Source of the DNA: JAKLQJ01 sp964534135
GTDB taxonomy: Bacteria; Elusimicrobiota; Elusimicrobia; Elusimicrobiales; UBA9959
Length of the DNA stretch: 8,983 nucleotides
NCBI GenBank assembly: GCA_964534135.1
Contig: CAZHQC010000096.1
Location: 1-8,983, forward strand
Reading direction: 5' to 3'
Each line of letters starts with the position of its first letter. Position 1 is the first letter of the stretch. The translations under genes were made by a program, and so were the position numbers. Below, piece by piece: positions 6,525 through 8,983 of the stretch. The notes beneath the pieces were generated by a model. It worked only from the letters and a program-made list of their open reading frames with translations. It did not search any database and was not told where the DNA came from.

Positions 6525-6751
6525 GAGTTCCGGAACTGACGAAAGTCCGAAAGCCACTATTAAATAAAACCCACAGAAAGTGAGCGTAAAAACTTGTGCC
6601 ACCCTATGAGATAAAGCCCGTAATAAACTATTTCCAAAGAGAATAAATGACGGCGTTAAAAACCTCTGCATGAGCGATTCTGTAAACTCACAGTCTTTAG
6701 TCATTCTCCACTGTTAAATTTACCGACAGGCCCTGCGAATAAATTAAACCG

Positions 6752-6768
6752 AAACTTTATCAAAGTTT
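6752..6768 (-). terminator. Weak hairpin at the end of the symporter gene
   Basis: AAACTTT and AAAGTTT pair over 7 bp with a 3-base loop, overlapping the symporter stop codon. Read leftward the stem is followed by CGGTTTAATTT rather than a clean T-run, and the stem is AT-rich. It is only a possible transcript end. Confidence 0.3.
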
Positions 6769-8164
6769 ATTTAAAATCGTTTTCTTTTTGGCTTAAGTAT
6801 TTTTTGGTTTCTTTAATAATGACTCCGGATAAAAGCAGCATGGCAATAAGATTCGGTATGGCCATAAATGTTATTACCATATCACAGAAACTCCATACTA
6901 AATCTATACTCCAAATAGCGCCCAGAAAACAAAAACCGCAATAAACAAGTCTGTAAGGCTTAATAGATTTTTTGCCGAAAAGATAACCCATGGCTCTATC
7001 CCCATAATATGACCAGCTTATGGCAGTTGAAAGAGCAAAAAGTAAAAGTCCTATCGCTACAATATGACCGGCAATTACGGATAACCCTAGGGGAGCAAGT
7101 CCGGTGGAAAAAGCCTCTGTTGTCATAGATACTCCTTTAAGACCTGAACTCCAAGCACCGGTAATAACTATAACAAGAGCTGTCAGCGTGCATATTATAA
7201 GCGTGTCTATAAACGGCCCCACGGAAGCCACTAAACCTTCTCTGGCGGGATAATGCGTTTTGGCCGCTGCATGAGCTATGGAAGCCGACCCTTGTCCGGC
7301 TTCATTTGAAAACAAACCTCTCGTTATTCCAAATCTTGCGGTTAGAAAAAAACTTGAACCTATAAAACCACCTGTTGCGGCCGTACCGGTAAACGCATCC
7401 CTAAATATCATCGCAAATGCCGCTGGAATTTGCTCAAAATTAAGAAGCAAAACCACTATGGCGCTTATTACATAAAAAACCGCCATAAAGGGCACTAACT
7501 TTGAAGTTACATTAGCTATTCTTTTTATTCCGCCAATAATAACAAGGAAAACCAAAGAAGCGACTACAAGACCGGAAATCACAGGAGGAATTCCATAACT
7601 TGTATTTAAAGCATCGGCCATGGAATTGGACTGAGCCATATTTCCGGTTCCAAGGGAACAAATAACCGTGCCAATCGCAAAGACCCCTGCCATTATGCCC
7701 GCGAAACCCTTGCCAAGTTTATCTTTTAAACCCTCAACCATATAATACATAGGTCCGCCTGATACTGAGCCGTCCTCATGAACTTTCCTATATTTTAAAC
7801 CCAAGGTACATTCCACATATTTATTTATCATTCCAAGAAAACCAGTTACCCACATCCAGAATATAGCTCCGGGGCCACCCCAATATATCGCAAGGGCAAC
7901 TCCCGCAATATTGCCGGTGCCAACGGTAGCTGAAAGCGCGGTGGTAAGAGCTCTAAAATGACTTATATCCCCCGTTTCATTAGGGTCGTCATATTTCCCG
8001 CTTATAATTTTTAAGGAATGAACAAATTGACTGGTCTGTAAAAACTTAAGCCTGATAGTAAAATAAATTCCCGTAGGAATAAGGAATGCCATTAACAAAT
8101 AAGTTCCAATATTGGCATTATAAGCGTTTATAAGTTGCTCTACATTAGATATAAAATTTTCCAT
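6767..8164 (-). CDS. AGCS-family sodium:alanine/glycine symporter
   Basis: The 465-residue integral membrane protein imports small neutral amino acids (alanine or glycine) with Na+. The family signature is plain: SATVGTGNIAGVALAI with YWGGPGAIFWMW, then GMINKYVECTLGLKYR. Other AGCS blocks follow: GSVSGGPMYYMVEGL, GTGNMAQSNSM, RGLFSNEAGQGSA, AHAAAKTHYPAREGL and SWSYYGDRAMGYLFG. Length and hydrophobic pattern (about ten or more helices) fit a full, intact member. The frame is open to an ATG at 8221, but I place the start at 8164 (MENFISNVEQ): a CGGGGTT Shine-Dalgarno site lies 8 bases upstream, the family N-terminus aligns there, and a promoter -10 box sits inside the extra 19 codons. It is transcribed away from the cysteine-rich protein gene. 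Substrate choice between alanine and glycine is not settled. Confidence 0.93.
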   Translation of the reverse strand: MENFISNVEQLINAYNANIGTYLLMAFLIPTGIYFTIRLKFLQTSQFVHSLKIISGKYDDPNETGDISHFRALTTALSATVGTGNIAGVALAIYWGGPGAIFWMWVTGFLGMINKYVECTLGLKYRKVHEDGSVSGGPMYYMVEGLKDKLGKGFAGIMAGVFAIGTVICSLGTGNMAQSNSMADALNTSYGIPPVISGLVVASLVFLVIIGGIKRIANVTSKLVPFMAVFYVISAIVVLLLNFEQIPAAFAMIFRDAFTGTAATGGFIGSSFFLTARFGITRGLFSNEAGQGSASIAHAAAKTHYPAREGLVASVGPFIDTLIICTLTALVIVITGAWSSGLKGVSMTTEAFSTGLAPLGLSVIAGHIVAIGLLLFALSTAISWSYYGDRAMGYLFGKKSIKPYRLVYCGFCFLGAIWSIDLVWSFCDMVITFMAIPNLIAMLLLSGVIIKETKKYLSQKENDFK

Positions 8165-8195
8165 TAAATTAACCCCGATATTTTTTTGCTTATTC

Positions 8196-8204
8196 ATTAT
8201 ACCA
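8196..8204 (-). promoter_or_regulatory. Extended -10 promoter of the symporter gene
   Basis: Read leftward it is TGGTATAAT, a perfect hexamer with TGn extension. The nearest -35-like bases (TTGTGG, 16 bp upstream) are poor. The predicted start near 8189 gives a leader of about 25 bases containing the Shine-Dalgarno site, which supports the start codon at 8164. Confidence 0.6.
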
Positions 8205-8303
8205 AAGACAAAACTTTCCACAACAACTATCGATTAAAGAAAAGATGCAATAAATTCCACCTATTATGCGTTAACTCTAGTAGAAGCTTAAAAAATTATT
8301 TAC

Positions 8304-8308
8304 GGAGG
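8304..8308 (+). promoter_or_regulatory. Shine-Dalgarno site of the cysteine-rich protein gene
   Basis: GGAGG lies 4 bases before the ATG at 8313 and fixes the start. It has the same spacing as the site before the DUF350 gene. Confidence 0.75.
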
Positions 8309-8312
8309 ATTT

Positions 8313-8954
8313 ATGGGAACAAAAAATAAAGCTGTATTAACAATTGCATTTGTCTTCGGATTTGGATTAATAGCCATACCGAACGCGCAAGCAAGAAATC
8401 TAAGAGGCGTCTGTAAAGCCGATATTGAAAAAGTTTGCAAAGACATCAAACCGGGAGAAGGAAGGATATCAGACTGTTTGAAGAAAAACATAAAAAAAAT
8501 ATCAAAAGACTGCAAAGAAAGAGTTGAAAATCCTCAAAAGAAAAATCAAAATAAAAAAGGAAAATGGACAAATAATAAGAAAAACAAACGCTCCGGAAAT
8601 AAAAACTTTAAGGGCAAAGATGAATCATTCTTGAGAGGTTTTGAAAGAGGTTTCGCCAGAGGCTATGAGAGAGGTTTTGACAGAGGCCAAAAGAATAAAG
8701 TCAACAACAGATCCAAGAATAGACAAAACAGAGTTATAACCGCATGCAAAGCTGATATAAAAAAACTCTGTGGAGACATTAAATACGGTGAAGGCAGAAT
8801 AAAAGCTTGTCTTGAAAAAAATAAGAAAAAGCTTTCTGAAAAATGTTCAACCGCTTGTGAAGCGGCAAAAACCCGCGGAAAAAGAAACGATGGAAATAGA
8901 GGTGATGGAAACAGACGCAACGGAAACACCCGACTTCCGCACTTTTTCAGATAA
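8313..8954 (+). CDS. Exported protein with two cysteine-rich (GLG1-type) repeats and an [F/Y]xRG linker
   Basis: This 213-residue protein has a clear signal peptide (basic MGTKNK, hydrophobic 8-23, cleavage likely after NAQA at 27). Two cysteine-rich repeats follow: C34, C42, C55, C67 and C145, C153, C166, C178. Both have identical spacing (x7, x12, x11) and the shared pattern CKADI-K-C-DIK-GEGRI-CL, matching the cysteine-rich repeat first described in Golgi protein GLG1 and found in many small bacterial exported proteins of unknown role. The four cysteines per repeat probably form disulphides outside the cytoplasm. The 77-residue linker is very basic and contains five perfect tandem [F/Y]xRG tetrapeptides (106-125). 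The tail (188-207) is rich in Asn, Gly and Arg. It could bind acidic polymers, nucleic acid or metal; this is inference from charge alone. It is divergent from the symporter gene. Confidence 0.82.
   Translation: MGTKNKAVLTIAFVFGFGLIAIPNAQARNLRGVCKADIEKVCKDIKPGEGRISDCLKKNIKKISKDCKERVENPQKKNQNKKGKWTNNKKNKRSGNKNFKGKDESFLRGFERGFARGYERGFDRGQKNKVNNRSKNRQNRVITACKADIKKLCGDIKYGEGRIKACLEKNKKKLSEKCSTACEAAKTRGKRNDGNRGDGNRRNGNTRLPHFFR
8628..8687 (+). repeat. Five tandem [F/Y]xRG tetrapeptide codon repeats
   Basis: Residues 106-125 of the cysteine-rich protein read FLRG, FERG, FARG, YERG, FDRG. The DNA repeats as degenerate 12-base units of the type TTY-NNN-AGA-GGY, so the unit count could change by slippage or recombination. 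Confidence 0.85.
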
Positions 8955-8983
8955 AAAAATCTCTCCCCGACGGTAATTTTTTA

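Larger units (their letters stand above)
6264..6766. other. 503-bp stretch without an intact convincing gene
   Basis: This lies between the ends of two convergent genes. It contains the right copy of the 46-bp repeat, a nested hairpin (6342-6466), a perfect 9-bp stem (6501-6524) and the palindrome GTTCCGGAAC (6527-6536). On the plus strand two frames give protein-like fragments broken by stops: one of 33 codons after the TAA at 6393-6395 (containing AQYFTPNDIGFLAKDLS) and one in the next frame around 6343-6463 (containing STGGPISQNKKKMPKGW). A leftward 152-codon reading frame also spans most of it but looks like their shadow. The balance of evidence is a structured RNA or a decayed gene or element; which one cannot be told here. 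Confidence 0.5.

Noticed and set aside
6528..6540. Minus-strand GTCAGTTCCGGAA, one base from the SRP RNA core GTCAGGTCCGGAA
   Set aside because: The following GGAAGCAGC part of the SRP apical loop is missing, and the match is explained by the palindrome GTTCCGGAAC.
6538..6560. GACGAAAGTCCG resembling the RNase P RNA P4 region
   Set aside because: The matching 3' block (ACAGAA..CCGGCTTA) and other conserved regions are absent on this strand at usable distances.
6246..6704. Leftward 152-codon open frame as a protein gene
   Set aside because: It overlaps the end of the membrane protein gene, its GGAG is only one base from the ATG, and it runs antisense to better-looking plus-strand fragments and hairpins. 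No family is recognised. It may be a real hypothetical protein, but the support is too weak to list.
8222..8303. Riboswitch or CRISPR-like structure in the divergent symporter/cysteine-rich gene spacer
   Set aside because: The spacer is too short and shows no conserved riboswitch core or repeats. A TATTAT at 8262-8267 lacks a -35 and was not listed.
8663..8929. Leftward open frame (and one at 8300-8515) opposite the cysteine-rich gene
   Set aside because: Both arise from the biased codons of the basic plus-strand protein. That protein has a signal peptide, repeats and a GGAGG site; these do not.

Overview
This 9-kb window comes from a bacterium with a moderately AT-rich genome, standard stop codons and strong GGAGG or GGGGGAG ribosome binding sites on several genes. 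The taxon cannot be fixed from the sequence. Secreted or membrane proteins dominate, and nothing is a clear transposase, integrase, tRNA or rRNA.

Left part (1-3673): the tail of a rightward gene (1-87) converges on a leftward peptidase-U32-family gene (98-1942), probably an iron-sulphur RNA hydroxylase or related enzyme. Its start faces a rightward two-gene operon: a membrane-anchored transglutaminase-like cysteine protease (2024-3106) and a four-helix protein with two DUF350 units (3134-3673). The 81-bp divergent control region holds a perfect 15-bp inverted repeat. Each arm carries an extended -10 box so close to its start codon that both mRNAs should be nearly leaderless.

Middle part (3674-6766): this looks like an accessory segment, visibly poorer in G+C than its surroundings across the coding part 3881-6263. 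A G+C-rich 125-nt imperfect hairpin (3708-3832) separates the transglutaminase operon from a convergent, leftward pair: a HEPN-domain putative RNase (4743-5417) followed by a secreted protein with a C-terminal membrane anchor (3881-4729). A divergently oriented multi-pass membrane protein (5685-6263) is flanked by two copies of a 46-bp direct repeat, the left one covering the candidate HEPN promoter. The next 500 bp (6264-6766) contain no intact convincing gene. They hold nested hairpins and protein-like reading-frame fragments broken by stops, suggesting a structured RNA or a decayed element.

Right part (6767-8983): a leftward AGCS-family sodium:alanine/glycine symporter with a good extended -10 promoter is divergent from a small exported protein. 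That protein has two cysteine-rich (GLG1-type) repeats joined by a basic linker with five tandem [F/Y]xRG tetrapeptides.

The best candidate for an undescribed system is the middle segment: HEPN nuclease plus anchored exported protein plus multi-pass protein with repeated flanks. A second candidate is the transglutaminase/DUF350 envelope pair. Both are inferences from motifs and layout only.
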